From positions 459,001 through 523,000 of the forward strand of contig CANMWO010000003.1 of NCBI GenBank assembly GCA_947501695.1: a stretch of DNA of 64,000 nt. The letters run 5' to 3'. This DNA is from an uncultured Sphingomonadaceae bacterium (GTDB lineage: Bacteria; Pseudomonadota; Alphaproteobacteria; Sphingomonadales; Sphingomonadaceae). The translations under genes and the position numbers were made by a program. The notes beneath the pieces were generated by a model. It did no database searches, was not told where the DNA came from, and was given only the letters and a program-made list of their open reading frames with translations. Positions 44,145-52,381 of this stretch are shown here, in pieces. Numbering within the stretch: position 1 is the stretch's first letter; each line of letters opens with the position of its first letter.

Positions 44145-44441
44145 ATGGGCAACAGCATGAAAAGCGCAGCCTTTTTAATCGAAAGCCGGCTCGCAGAAGC
44201 GGCGCAAGGCAGCAGCAATGCTTATTTTGATCTCGGCGTAATTTATTCGACCGGTTCGGAAGGTGTGGACGTTGATTTGATCGAAGCGCATAAATGGTTC
44301 AACCTAGCATCGCTATCGGGCCACGATGAGAGCAAAGTGTGCCGCGCAGAAATTTCACTGGAAATGACTGCTCGCGAAATTGCCGAAGCACAGCGCGAAG
44401 CACGCAGCTGGTTGCAGGAAACCTCGCGTCGCGCAGCCTAA
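44145..44441 (+). CDS. Sel1-repeat (TPR-like) protein
   Basis: 98 aa from ATG 44145, preceded by AGGGA 10 bp upstream; the frame opens at 44112. The Sel1 repeat unit is AQGSSNAYFDLGVIYSTGSEGVDVDLIEAHKWFNLASLSGHDES, and the C-terminal helix (MTAREIAEAQREARSWLQET) is basic and amphipathic. Sel1 proteins are adaptor-like interaction proteins. The function of this one is unknown. It converges with the FemAB-like gene 4 bp away. Confidence 0.8.
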   Translation: MGNSMKSAAFLIESRLAEAAQGSSNAYFDLGVIYSTGSEGVDVDLIEAHKWFNLASLSGHDESKVCRAEISLEMTAREIAEAQREARSWLQETSRRAA

Positions 44442-44445
44442 AAGT

Positions 44446-45612
44446 CTAATCGGACTTTTTGAACGGCCCCATTTGGGCCAGAAATTCGATATCCGCGGCA
44501 ACGGCTTGCCGTTCGCGATCCAGATAGTCGGATATGGCTGATCGGAATCCTGGATCAACAATATAATGGGCTGACCATGTCGGCACAGGTTGATAGCCAC
44601 GCGCCAATTTATGACTGCCCTGCGCGCCGGCTTCGACATATTTCAGACCCCGTGCAATCGCGGCATCGATGGCTTGATAATAGCAAATTTCGAAATGTAG
44701 AAATGGCACGTCTCGGCTACAGCCCCAATAGCGGCCATATAGGGTGTCCTCCCCGACAACGTTAAGTGCCCCCGCAATCGGTATACCGTCTTGAAGCGCA
44801 AATATGAGCAATAGTTTTTCGCCCATTTTTTGGTGCAAAAGATCAAATGCAGAGCGTGTCAGATAGGGCGTTCCCCATTTGCGGGCTCCGGTATCTTGAT
44901 AAAATTCCCAAAAATAGTCCCAATGCTCGTCGGTGATATCATTGCCGGAAACTTGAATTATTTCCGCCGCTTCCTGAGCTTTGCGGCGCTCTTTCTTGAT
45001 TGCCTTACGTTTGCGGGAAGACAAAGCCGCTAGAAAATCGTCAAAGTCAGTATATTTATCATTGCGCCAATGGAACTGGCTATCGGAACGGATCATCCAT
45101 CCGGCATCACGGAAATAATCCAGTTGATCCTCCGCAATAAAAGTCGCGTGCACCGATGATATGCCATTATTGGCTGCCAGCTGTTCGGCGGCACGCAATA
45201 TCGGAACAGCCATGGCTTGATCCCGCAGCAACAGGCGTGGACCCGGCACTGGTGAGAAGGGTGCAGCAATCTGGATTTTCGGATAATATTGGCCGCCAGC
45301 ATTTTCAAAGGCATGGGCCCACTGCTGGTCAAAAATATATTCGCCTTGGCTATGAGATTTTAAATAGCTTGGTAGGCAAGCCGCAATTTTACCGGCTTCA
45401 TCCTCGATGATGATCGGCAGGGACTTCCATCCGGTACCCGGTCCCACGCTACCTGATTCTTCCATGGCGGAGAGAAAAGCATGGGATACAAATGGATTGG
45501 CGGTGCCGGCGCAGGAATCCCACTCAGCGGCTGGCAAGCTGGCAATATCATCCGCCACGCGAGCGATAATGCCGGTTGAATTTTCGGTTGGTGGCGGAGG
45601 GGAATCAGACAT
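44446..45612 (-). CDS. FemAB-like GNAT-fold protein (PF04339)
   Basis: 388-aa protein of the peptidoglycan-biosynthesis-like DUF482/PF04339 family. Typical pieces are FVSHAFLSAMEESGSVGPGTGW near the N-terminus, FHWRNDKYTDFDDFLAALSSRKRKAIKKERRKA, and the C-terminal GNAT-type block CYYQAIDAAIARGLKYVEAGAQGSHKLARGYQPVPTWSAHYI. It probably transfers an acyl or aminoacyl group, but the acceptor is unknown. It ends a minus-strand run (DUF3572, HAD, RidA, GDPD, this gene) with short gaps or overlaps. Confidence 0.86.
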   Translation of the reverse strand: MSDSPPPPTENSTGIIARVADDIASLPAAEWDSCAGTANPFVSHAFLSAMEESGSVGPGTGWKSLPIIIEDEAGKIAACLPSYLKSHSQGEYIFDQQWAHAFENAGGQYYPKIQIAAPFSPVPGPRLLLRDQAMAVPILRAAEQLAANNGISSVHATFIAEDQLDYFRDAGWMIRSDSQFHWRNDKYTDFDDFLAALSSRKRKAIKKERRKAQEAAEIIQVSGNDITDEHWDYFWEFYQDTGARKWGTPYLTRSAFDLLHQKMGEKLLLIFALQDGIPIAGALNVVGEDTLYGRYWGCSRDVPFLHFEICYYQAIDAAIARGLKYVEAGAQGSHKLARGYQPVPTWSAHYIVDPGFRSAISDYLDRERQAVAADIEFLAQMGPFKKSD

Positions 45613-45626
45613 GAGCAGATACGCTA

Positions 45627-46400
45627 TCAGGAATGTGGCATCTCATAAACCGGTTCATCTGCATGAATCGCTGCAATTTTTTCCTGTTCCGCTGTGCGAA
45701 CGGTCCATGTGACGACGGGCAAACCCCTCGCACGGTTCGATGCGGCGAATGTAGAAGGAAAATCGCGAACATCATAAGCTAGGAAATCCGGCTTTGCTGT
45801 CCATAAACTCTGATGGCGTGCAATCCGCCCTTTGAGATTCTTGCTATCTTCTTCAGTCACTACCAATCCACGGACTATGTGAGCAGCATTTTTGCGAAAC
45901 CAGGCAGATACTAAAGGATTGAAAGACATGATAGCTGCTTTGCCGGTATAACCTTCCAATGCCCGACGTACCGAGAGGCAAAGGGGGCCTACCCGCATAT
46001 CGTTCGATTTAATCTCAATGAGTATCGGTACTTGTCCGGCTACTTGCGCCAATATGGCGCGCAATCGCGGGATTTTGCCATGACCATCGTTCAGGTCTAT
46101 TTGGTCTAGGTCGCTGGCACGCATATTGGCCAGCTTCCCTTGTTGTCCCGTCAATCGATCCAGCTCAAAATCGTGGAAGACAAAAGCTGTACCATCTTCG
46201 GCGGCTTGCACATCGCATTCAATGCCATGGCCCAGCTTTATCGCACCAACAAAGGCGGCCGGGCTATTTTCCAGAACGCTCCCATTTTGTGAAGGGCCAT
46301 GTAGCCCCCTATGAGCATAGGGTTGGCCTTTCAGAAACGCGACGCGCGCCGGTTCCGGCGCCGGTGCCAGTAGAGTATCAAGCTGGCTTGATAGCGACAA
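45627..46400 (-). CDS. Glycerophosphodiester phosphodiesterase
   Basis: Hydrolyses glycerophosphodiesters to glycerol-3-phosphate and an alcohol. The 257-aa TIM barrel has the catalytic His in PYAHRGLHG, ENSPAAFVGAI, and the metal-binding pair in GIECDVQAAEDG with FVFHDFELDRLTG. No signal peptide, so cytoplasmic. The start is TTG at 46400 with GAGGT about 10 bp upstream; the gene overlaps the RidA stop by 23 bp, consistent with coupled translation. The next gene begins 14 bp after its stop. Confidence 0.9.
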   Translation of the reverse strand: MSLSSQLDTLLAPAPEPARVAFLKGQPYAHRGLHGPSQNGSVLENSPAAFVGAIKLGHGIECDVQAAEDGTAFVFHDFELDRLTGQQGKLANMRASDLDQIDLNDGHGKIPRLRAILAQVAGQVPILIEIKSNDMRVGPLCLSVRRALEGYTGKAAIMSFNPLVSAWFRKNAAHIVRGLVVTEEDSKNLKGRIARHQSLWTAKPDFLAYDVRDFPSTFAASNRARGLPVVTWTVRTAEQEKIAAIHADEPVYEMPHS

Positions 46401-46845
46401 TAGCGTCTACCTCTACCGCAACACCTAGAGGAAGCGCCGCCACTCCAACGGCGCTGCGAGCATGTTGCCCAGCGGCACCAAAAATGACTTCCATCATGTC
46501 AGAGCAGCCGTTGGCCACTTTCGGATGATCGGTATAATCCGCGGTACTGTTGACGAAAACACCCAGTTTGACGATCCGGTCGACGCGGTCGAGCGAACCT
46601 AGTGCTAGCTTTATTTGTGCGGCAATCATCAGGGCACAGGCTTTGGCGGCTTGCTGCCCTTCTTCCAAAGACATACCGTCTCCTAACCGGCCGGTAATCA
46701 GCTTACCGTCGGCCATCGACACCTGTCCGCTGATGTGCAGCAGGCCGTTTATTTCGACGGCCGGGACGTAGGAAGCAACAGGCGCAGCGGCTTTGGGAAG
46801 CTCTATGCCTTTGTCGTTCAATGCTTTTTCAATATTGTCTGTCAT
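46378..46845 (-). CDS. RidA family protein (enamine/imine deaminase)
   Basis: 155-aa YjgF/YER057c/UK114-fold protein. It contains the family substrate pocket pieces LLHISGQVSMADGKLITG, FVNSTADYTDHPKVANG, and the arginine in GQHARSAVGVAALPLGVAVEVDAI. Members hydrolyse reactive enamine intermediates such as 2-aminoacrylate. The longer N-terminus (about 25 residues) is typical of the RidA-like subgroup found in alphaproteobacteria. It overlaps the GDPD gene and follows the HAD gene by 13 bp. Confidence 0.88.
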   Translation of the reverse strand: MTDNIEKALNDKGIELPKAAAPVASYVPAVEINGLLHISGQVSMADGKLITGRLGDGMSLEEGQQAAKACALMIAAQIKLALGSLDRVDRIVKLGVFVNSTADYTDHPKVANGCSDMMEVIFGAAGQHARSAVGVAALPLGVAVEVDAIVAIKPA

Positions 46846-46858
46846 GGTGCTGAATCAA

Positions 46859-47533
46859 TCATGTCTTGGCAAACTGGTCAAGTTCTTCTGGCGGCAAATT
46901 TATGGCCGGTGCGGCTTTGCCTGATTCAAATTTATCGATGATCCAGCTAAACGCATCAGGCCAAAGGTCGATGCGGTCATGGGCTGCGGGGTTGGTCTTG
47001 ATATGTTTGGTCAATATCGGCTCACCGACCATTTGTAGTCGCCAAACGTCTGGTGCATATTTCGCCACACTGCCATGTTGGTGTCCTAGATCATCAACAA
47101 ATACAGTGACGCTAGGATTGTGATCGGCAACGATTTTTGCCAGCGGTTCTCCTTTCCCGCCTTGATTGCAATAGACCGGAAAATCAATGCCAACCGCGCG
47201 CAACTGCTCAGCACGGGCTTCCCGGCGATCATCGAGTAAGTTGGTGAGGATCACGACATCGGCCGTTTCCGCAAGCTTGTTTATCGCTTCAACGGCGCCA
47301 TCAATCGCACCTTGTCGGTACATTTCGCCATCGAAAAACTCCTTGAGCATTGGCCAAACGGCATCCTGAGGGACCAATGTCCCATCATGTTTGTGGCGAA
47401 GCGCATCTACAAAACTGCCGGATTCAAGGTCGAAATGGATATGTTTGTCAGCGTCTAGCCATTCACGGAACGGGACGACCATATGCAGCAATACTTCGTC
47501 GCAGTCGCTTATTAGAAGCGGCTTTTGGCTCAT
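46859..47533 (-). CDS. HAD-superfamily hydrolase
   Basis: 224-aa phosphatase-like protein. HAD motif I is ISDCDEVLL (DxDxV, residues 8-16), motif II lies in VVILTNLLDD, and motif IV in TVFVDDLGHQHGSV. Substrate unknown; the cap region (about 20-75) is helical. It starts inside the stop of the DUF3572 gene (ATGA overlap) and is followed by ridA after 13 bp. Confidence 0.82.
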   Translation of the reverse strand: MSQKPLLISDCDEVLLHMVVPFREWLDADKHIHFDLESGSFVDALRHKHDGTLVPQDAVWPMLKEFFDGEMYRQGAIDGAVEAINKLAETADVVILTNLLDDRREARAEQLRAVGIDFPVYCNQGGKGEPLAKIVADHNPSVTVFVDDLGHQHGSVAKYAPDVWRLQMVGEPILTKHIKTNPAAHDRIDLWPDAFSWIIDKFESGKAAPAINLPPEELDQFAKT

Positions 47534-47817
47534 GTAAACTCTCCGGGATTATTCAGATATTGGGCGGCAGCGGCCAGTTTTTCAGGTGGAACACCTATGG
47601 ATTCAGCACAGGCGACTAGATCCGGCTCATGGTTGGCGAGGAAACCCAAAAGCGAGGATAACATGGCGGGGTCTTCCAATCCCGAGCGCAACTCTCTGGG
47701 ATCCAGCCCGGTCAATGCCAATAATCGCTGGGCACGATCTTCATCCTGCAAGACCCAGCCTAAGGCTTGCAGTGCCAATATTTCGGTTTCTCCAGAGATA
47801 TTGCTGTTTGTGTCCAT
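47530..47817 (-). CDS. DUF3572 family protein
   Basis: 95-aa cytoplasmic protein of the alphaproteobacterial DUF3572 family, all helical with the conserved stretch AEILALQALGWVLQDEDRAQRLLALTGLDPRELR. Function unknown. It is the first gene of the minus-strand operon running to the FemAB-like gene, and it is divergent from divK, 53 bp away. That divK pairing recurs in sphingomonads as far as I recall, which would suggest shared control. Confidence 0.83.
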   Translation of the reverse strand: MDTNSNISGETEILALQALGWVLQDEDRAQRLLALTGLDPRELRSGLEDPAMLSSLLGFLANHEPDLVACAESIGVPPEKLAAAAQYLNNPGEFT

Positions 47818-47870
47818 TTGGGCTTTCGCCTAAAGGGTTAACGGGACGTTTGGAAGGGGCAAGTCGCACA

Positions 47871-48239
47871 GTGGCGAAAAGAGTTTTAGTGGTCGAGGAT
47901 AACGAGCTGAACCTGAAGCTGTTCTGCGATCTGCTACGCGCGCATGGTTTTGTTGTCGAACCGGTGAAGGATGGCCGTGAAGTATTAGAAAAGGCGCGGA
48001 GTTTTGTCCCTAATCTGGTGATTATGGATATTCAGCTACCGCATGTCAGTGGGCTGGAACTCATTGAACAGATCAAAAAGGATGTTCAACTTAAAATCAT
48101 TCCGATTATGGCCGTTACCGCCTATGCCGGCAAGGGCGATGAAGATCGGATTTTGAGCGCCGGGGCGGAAGCTTATGTCTCCAAGCCCATATCGGTAGCG
48201 AAATTTATCGAATCGGTACAAGGCGTTTTGCAGCGTTAA
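47871..48239 (+). CDS. divK: Single-domain response regulator DivK
   Basis: Essential cell-cycle response regulator that acts through DivL and CckA on CtrA. The 122-aa receiver domain starts at GTG 47871 (AKRVLVVEDNELNLKL) with GGAAGGGG about 11 bp upstream; a longer frame opening at 47586 is unrelated. Conserved residues are the acidic pair Glu9-Asp10, phospho-acceptor Asp53 in VIMDIQLP, and Lys in YVSKPIS. The DivK-typical DLLRAHGFVVEPVKDGREVLE is close to the Caulobacter protein. No pleD follows; rpmG is convergent. Confidence 0.92.
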   Translation: MAKRVLVVEDNELNLKLFCDLLRAHGFVVEPVKDGREVLEKARSFVPNLVIMDIQLPHVSGLELIEQIKKDVQLKIIPIMAVTAYAGKGDEDRILSAGAEAYVSKPISVAKFIESVQGVLQR

Positions 48240-48277
48240 TACCGTTCAGTAATTTCAATTTTTCGGCAAAAAGCGTT

Positions 48278-48445
48278 TTACTTGATTTTCGCTTCTTTAA
48301 ACTCAACATGCTTGCGCACGACGGGATCATATTTGCGCTGCACCATTTTTTCGGTGAGATTGCGGGGGTTTTTACGGGTCACGTAGAAAAAGCCGGTATC
48401 CGCTGTGCTGACGAGTTTGATTTTTACATTGGCTGGTTTCGCCAT
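48278..48445 (-). CDS. rpmG: 50S ribosomal protein L33
   Basis: 55-aa ribosomal protein, starting [23 protein letters not shown] with the alphaproteobacterial ending [11 protein letters not shown]. It lacks the zinc-binding CxxC pairs (C- form). The longer frame to 48466 adds seven residues that are not part of the family. The long region upstream (48446-48649) separates it from the divergent unknown gene. Confidence 0.96.
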   Translation of the reverse strand: MAKPANVKIKLVSTADTGFFYVTRKNPRNLTEKMVQRKYDPVVRKHVEFKEAKIK

Positions 48446-48605
48446 GGCGTATTCCTTAAAAAGCAATTTTCTGAAAAAGCGGGTTGCCCAAAAATTTGAC
48501 CCAATCCGCTGTAATTGAGCGCGCTAATGCTGAAAGTGGCGACGATTGTCAAGAAAAAGCCGTTATCGTCCAGTGCGAAACGGTCTGAGCATCATTTACT
48601 GCCCT

Positions 48606-48613
48606 TTAACCAT
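48606..48613 (+). promoter_or_regulatory. TTAACCAT motif, possible CtrA half-site
   Basis: TTAACCAT lies 37 bp upstream of the unknown gene at 48650, in the promoter region shared with rpmG. It is one of four such octamers placed before genes in this window and lies 370 bp downstream of divK, the regulator acting upstream of CtrA. Binding is an inference. Confidence 0.3.
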
Positions 48614-48649
48614 ATTTTTGCATGGTGAACCGGTAAATGAGGCAATCCT

Positions 48650-48985
48650 ATGGATCATGATCAAAATCTACTCGTTCAGGCAGAAATGCTAGCTTTGCTG
48701 GAAGGCATGCCACCTTCTTTGGTGGAAAAGCATCCCGTGCAATTTCTGATGCATCTCGATCAGGTGCGGCAAAAGGCAGCACAGCATCATTTGACGGCGT
48801 TACATGATCTTAGCTGCGCGTGTGAATCTGCTCTGCAACAGGCGTTGCAAAATGGTGCCGGTGTTGTTGTGGCAGAATCTTATCTTACGGCCATGCAAGA
48901 AGCCTTGAAATGCGGGCCGTTAAGTGGAGCTATGTCTGAGGCTTTGATGGCCAACGTTGCACTGCGCTTGGGCGGCCAGCCTTAA
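48650..48985 (+). CDS. Hypothetical helical protein
   Basis: 111 aa, no family recognised. It is predicted all-helical with a heptad-like pattern (LLEGMPPSLVEKHPVQFLMHLDQVRQKAAQHHLTALHDLSCACESALQQAL), three cysteines and no signal or membrane segment. A GAGG ribosome binding site is present 8 bp before the ATG. It is followed 12 bp later by the GDT1-type transporter, so the two may form a transcript. Confidence 0.7.
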   Translation: MDHDQNLLVQAEMLALLEGMPPSLVEKHPVQFLMHLDQVRQKAAQHHLTALHDLSCACESALQQALQNGAGVVVAESYLTAMQEALKCGPLSGAMSEALMANVALRLGGQP

Positions 48986-48996
48986 CGGCCAAGCTT

Positions 48997-49563
48997 GTGG
49001 ATGCATTCCTCACCTCACTATTTGCCCTACTCCTAGCGGAAATTGGTGATCGGCCGCAGATATTATGTGCGGCGCTTGCCATTCGCTATGGCCGTGTTGT
49101 CCCTATAATCTGGGGCTTGGGATTGGCAACTTTACTCAATTGCTTGATATCGGCGCTTGGCGGATCAGTGGTAAACCAGTGGATTAGCGAGGAACCGCTG
49201 CGGCTCTTTTACGCCCTTTCTTTGCTTTTGGCAGGAGCTGGAATGTTGGCATGGCGGCGTCCAGTGGATTTGCTTGAAAAATGGACATTGGGCCCGTTTT
49301 GGACGTCTTTTCTCGGCCTCTTTATCCTGCAGTTTGGAGACAAGGGACAATTTATACTGGCAGCGACGGCAGCACGAACTGGCGCCTGGGAGTTTGCTGC
49401 TGTGGGTGGATGGATAGGTGTTATGCTGGCGTGTGTTCCCGCTTTGTTATTTCAAGAAAAGTTGGCGCAGATGTTTCCGATCAAGCCTATTCGCTATTCT
49501 GGCGGTGCTATATTTCTAGTGATCGGCGCGGCGATGGCACTGAGCGCATGGGGAATTATTTAA
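48997..49563 (+). CDS. TMEM165/GDT1 family membrane protein (UPF0016)
   Basis: Predicted cation exchanger for Mn2+ or Ca2+ in exchange for protons. The 188-aa protein starts at GTG 48997 and has six hydrophobic segments in two repeats. The family signature ExGD(K/R)(S/T)xx appears as AEIGDRPQILCAAL in repeat one and LQFGDKGQFILAA in repeat two, where the Glu is replaced by Gln. That asymmetric variant might alter transport. It lies 12 bp after the unknown gene. Confidence 0.85.
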   Translation: MDAFLTSLFALLLAEIGDRPQILCAALAIRYGRVVPIIWGLGLATLLNCLISALGGSVVNQWISEEPLRLFYALSLLLAGAGMLAWRRPVDLLEKWTLGPFWTSFLGLFILQFGDKGQFILAATAARTGAWEFAAVGGWIGVMLACVPALLFQEKLAQMFPIKPIRYSGGAIFLVIGAAMALSAWGII

Positions 49564-49696
49564 AGTCAGGTAATCGATTATAAAATTAATTAAACATCGA
49601 CAAAAACGATTATACAAAGCCATGTTTTGCGTTGGCTCTGGTTCGATGGGCTCCTTATATCATTCTCATAACGTACCCAAGGTGATGGAGATTGAT

Positions 49697-50161
49697 ATGA
49701 CAACTGGTGATAATGCAAGAAAAGCTCTGGCAGATTCGTTAAATGCGGTTTTGGCAGACAGTTTCGCACTATATTTTAAAACTAAGAACTTCCACTGGCA
49801 TGTGTCTGGACCACATTTTCGCGAATATCATTTGATGTTCGATGAGCAAGCTACGCAAATTTTGATGACGACAGACGTAATTGCGGAGCGTGTACGTAAA
49901 AATGGTCAACGGACTCTGACATCAATCGGCGATATATCCAAACGTCAGAATGTTTCCGATAATGATGCCGATAAAGTGTCGGCCGATGATATGCTCAACG
50001 AGTTGCGTCAAGATAACTTAACGCTGGTGGCCAATTTACGGGCGGCTAAGGAGCTCGCTGGCGAAGCGGGAGATAACGCGACGGACGGCATAATCGACGA
50101 TTGGACCGATCAAGCAGAGCAGCGAGCCTGGTTTCTGCTTGAAAGTTCTCAGAACGCCTGA
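49697..50161 (+). CDS. dps: DNA starvation/stationary-phase protection protein Dps
   Basis: Ferritin-like dodecamer that oxidises and stores iron and protects DNA from peroxide. 154 aa from ATG 49697, with GGAG 6 bp upstream; the frame opening at 49622 is much longer but has no ribosome binding site. The ferroxidase residues are in NFHWHVSGPHFREYHLMFDEQ (His, Asp, Glu) and the stretch NVSDNDADKVSADDMLNELRQDNLTLVANLRAAKELA is typical of the family. A terminator follows 18 bp after the stop. Confidence 0.94.
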   Translation: MTTGDNARKALADSLNAVLADSFALYFKTKNFHWHVSGPHFREYHLMFDEQATQILMTTDVIAERVRKNGQRTLTSIGDISKRQNVSDNDADKVSADDMLNELRQDNLTLVANLRAAKELAGEAGDNATDGIIDDWTDQAEQRAWFLLESSQNA

Positions 50162-50179
50162 TTGAGACCTGGCAGGGCA

Positions 50180-50216
50180 AAAAAGGGTCATTGGTATCTT
50201 ATCCGTGGCCCTTTTT
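50180..50216 (+). terminator. Rho-independent terminator behind dps
   Basis: AAAAAGGGTCA (50180-50190) pairs with TGGCCCTTTTT (50206-50216), an 11-bp stem with one G-U pair and a 15-nt loop, ending in five T residues. The A-run on the other side makes it usable for the minus-strand cold-shock gene as well, whose stop is about 90 bp away. Confidence 0.85.
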
Positions 50217-50305
50217 CTATTTGCTCAACCAATAGAGAAAAAGACAAAAAAATAGCGGACTTGCGCCCGCTAAATTTTATCATTTTGGCTATCAGTTTTT
50301 GGCAG

Positions 50306-50986
50306 CTATTTGGAAACTAGGTTCACTGCTGCGGTCTTGCCGCGGCGATCTACTTCCAGTTCAAATTCAAGCTTATCGCCTTCTTCCAGGCCGCTTATCC
50401 CGGCGCGTTCTACCGCTGAAATATGGACGAATGCATCTGGCTGACCGTCATCACGCTGGATAAAGCCAAAGCCCTTCATGCTATTGAAGAATTTTACTGT
50501 ACCAGTTGCTTTCTCGCCAGTCAGTTCGCGCGTTGGCGGCGCACCGCGCTCTTCGCGTGCTGCAGGCTCAGCCACTTCGATCAAATCACCTTCAATCTGA
50601 ATATCGGATGCAGACACTTTTCCGCCACGATCAACTAAAGAGAAACGCAAGCCTTGTCCTTCGGCGAGACCTTTAAGGCCAGCACGCTCAACTTGGCTGA
50701 TGTGCACAAAGACATCTTCCCCGCCGGCATCTTGCACGATGAAGCCAAAGCCCTTTTGGGCGTTGAAGAATTTTACCTTGCCGGTACTTTCGCCAACGAC
50801 CTGGTCCGGCATCCCGCCGCCTTGGCCACCGCCGCCACGCTGTCCGCCGCCGCTATAACCTGTATCTGGTCGTGTGTATCGTTCTACTGGTGGTGCACTA
50901 TCACCTTGATATCCATCAAAATTCTCATCACCAAAGCTATCACGCTTGTCCCGGCCTCTGCCACGCCGGTTTCTATCAAAACCCAT
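50306..50986 (-). CDS. Cold-shock protein with two CSD domains
   Basis: RNA/DNA-binding cold-shock protein, 226 aa from ATG 50986 (a GTG at 51004 would add six). An Arg/Gly/Asp-rich N-terminus (about 1-65, with a GGGQRGGGGQGGG run) precedes two cold-shock domains: GKVKFFNAQKGFGFIVQDAGGEDVFVHISQVERAG and GTVKFFNSMKGFGFIQRDDGQPDAFVHISAVERAG, each with RNP1 (KGFGFI) and RNP2 (VFVH/AFVH). Double-CSD proteins of this size are common in alphaproteobacteria. It stands alone; no cold-box was identified. Confidence 0.93.
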   Translation of the reverse strand: MGFDRNRRGRGRDKRDSFGDENFDGYQGDSAPPVERYTRPDTGYSGGGQRGGGGQGGGMPDQVVGESTGKVKFFNAQKGFGFIVQDAGGEDVFVHISQVERAGLKGLAEGQGLRFSLVDRGGKVSASDIQIEGDLIEVAEPAAREERGAPPTRELTGEKATGTVKFFNSMKGFGFIQRDDGQPDAFVHISAVERAGISGLEEGDKLEFELEVDRRGKTAAVNLVSK

Positions 50987-51175
50987 TCTTGAATCGTCTT
51001 TCACTTCGTCCGATAAATCAAATCAAATGTCGTAGCGGACGATGGCACGAACATTTTCTTACGCGAATCCCTATATTGCGCAGCATAAGCATATAGAAAA
51101 ACCATGGCTTATGCGAATAAAAATCCGCACAAGGTTAATTTCTACTCAAGACCGGTTCGCCTGCGAACAGGTAAT

Positions 51176-51538
51176 TTAAAAGAGCCAGGTCTTGGGATCG
51201 GCAATGGGTTCCTGTTTCTGCGCTTTCAAAAGCGCCAGAAGGGAACGCACGAAAACCCAAACGGCTACGGCAATCAGGATGGGTATTCCAATCAGTATAA
51301 TTGACAAAATGATGCCGATCACGCTGCCCACCAGGCCTACGACGAAAGTCATGATGTGAAATTGTAAATGACTCTCTTCCCAGGTGCCTGCAACTTCGTC
51401 TTTCCAGACAAATGCTAATACAATGCCGACCAGACCGGTGATACCAACGAAAAACCCAGCCAGGTATAGCAACGAAATAATCGTCGCTTTGTTCATATCA
51501 AAACCGCCCGAAGTCGGCTGTGGTGATTGGTCAGTCAT
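51176..51538 (-). CDS. DUF4870 domain membrane protein
   Basis: 120 aa from ATG 51538 (the frame opens at 51562). After a short hydrophilic N-terminus (MTDQSPQPTSGGFDMNKA) it has three to four hydrophobic segments: TIISLLYLAGFFVGITGLVGIVLAFVW, FHIMTFVVGLVGSVIGIILSIILIGIPILIAVAVWVFV, and a short Lys/Gln tail (KAQKQEPIADPKTWLF). Function unknown; these proteins resemble small DUF4870/DUF805-like integral membrane proteins. It stands alone. Confidence 0.8.
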   Translation of the reverse strand: MTDQSPQPTSGGFDMNKATIISLLYLAGFFVGITGLVGIVLAFVWKDEVAGTWEESHLQFHIMTFVVGLVGSVIGIILSIILIGIPILIAVAVWVFVRSLLALLKAQKQEPIADPKTWLF

Positions 51539-51682
51539 TCTTAGTTTCCCCTGTTGTTGCACAATTTCTGTGCTTTCTCAGCAATCTAATTCTTGCTGTT
51601 TATCCCGTGCTGCGGCACACACTATAGCCTAACAATTTCTTTTTTGAAATATTTTCGAAGCCACGAATATGGAGCAAGGCTA

Positions 51683-52300
51683 ATGGCCGTATTTTTTCAC
51701 GAAGAAGATCTTCCAGCAGACGTCCTAGCGGAGGGCCCTGTTGCTGTTGATACAGAGACAATGGGCCTGCAAACATTGCGGGACAGGCTCTGCCTGCTCC
51801 AGATATCTGATGGTAACGGTGATGAACATCTAGTGCGTTTTAATCCCGGTAGCGATTATGGTGCCCCCAACTTGAAGAAGATATTGGCCGACCCGAACCG
51901 GACGAAATTATATCATTTCGCACGCTTCGATCTCGCGGCGATAGAATATTATATGGGTGTTATGGCTGAACCCGTCTTCTGCACGAAAATAGCATCACGA
52001 CTAATCCGCACTTATACAGATCGCCATGGCCTGAAAGAACTTGTGCGCGAACTGCTGGGTCAGGATATATCCAAGCAACAACAGTCGAGCGATTGGGGAG
52101 GACCCGTGCTGAGTGAAGCACAGCGCGATTACGCGGCATCCGATGTTCGTTTCCTCCACCGCCTAAAAGACGAACTCGAAATTCGTCTGGAAAGGGAAGG
52201 GCGCACGGCAATGGCGCAGGCCTGTTTTGACTTTTTACCGCATCGCGCGCGCCTTGATATTGCAGGCTGGCCGGAAACAGATATATTTGCCCATGCTTAA
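51683..52300 (+). CDS. Ribonuclease D-like 3'-5' exonuclease (single domain)
   Basis: DEDDy-type exonuclease, 205 aa from ATG 51683 with GGAG about 9 bp upstream; the frame opens at 51593. Exo I is VAVDTETMGLQT (Asp, Glu), Exo II lies in LYHFARFDLAAIEYYMG, and Exo III is SDVRFLHRLKDEL with the upstream Tyr in QRDYAASDV. The HRDC domains of full-length RNase D are missing, a common short form in alphaproteobacteria. Its last four codons, ending AHA, form the first unit of a 12-bp tandem repeat. Confidence 0.9.
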   Translation: MAVFFHEEDLPADVLAEGPVAVDTETMGLQTLRDRLCLLQISDGNGDEHLVRFNPGSDYGAPNLKKILADPNRTKLYHFARFDLAAIEYYMGVMAEPVFCTKIASRLIRTYTDRHGLKELVRELLGQDISKQQQSSDWGGPVLSEAQRDYAASDVRFLHRLKDELEIRLEREGRTAMAQACFDFLPHRARLDIAGWPETDIFAHA

Positions 52301-52324
52301 GCCCATGCTTAAGCCCATGCTTAA
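52289..52324. repeat. Three tandem 12-bp repeats at the ribonuclease D stop
   Basis: The unit GCCCATGCTTAA is present three times without mismatch at 52289, 52301 and 52313. The first copy encodes the end of the ribonuclease D-like protein (Ala-His-Ala-stop), so copies two and three repeat the stop codon in the 3' region. Each junction contains GCTTAAGC, an 8-bp palindrome. It lies 58 bp before lptC. Most likely slipped-strand copying. Confidence 0.95.
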
Positions 52325-52381
52325 GATTGTACAGAATTCAGTCTTCATACATTCTAACAGGCGCCCTGAACATAGGTAGAG

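Noticed and set aside
52289-52324. Possible CRISPR-like repeats
   Set aside because: The 12-bp units are directly adjacent with no spacers, and too short for CRISPR.
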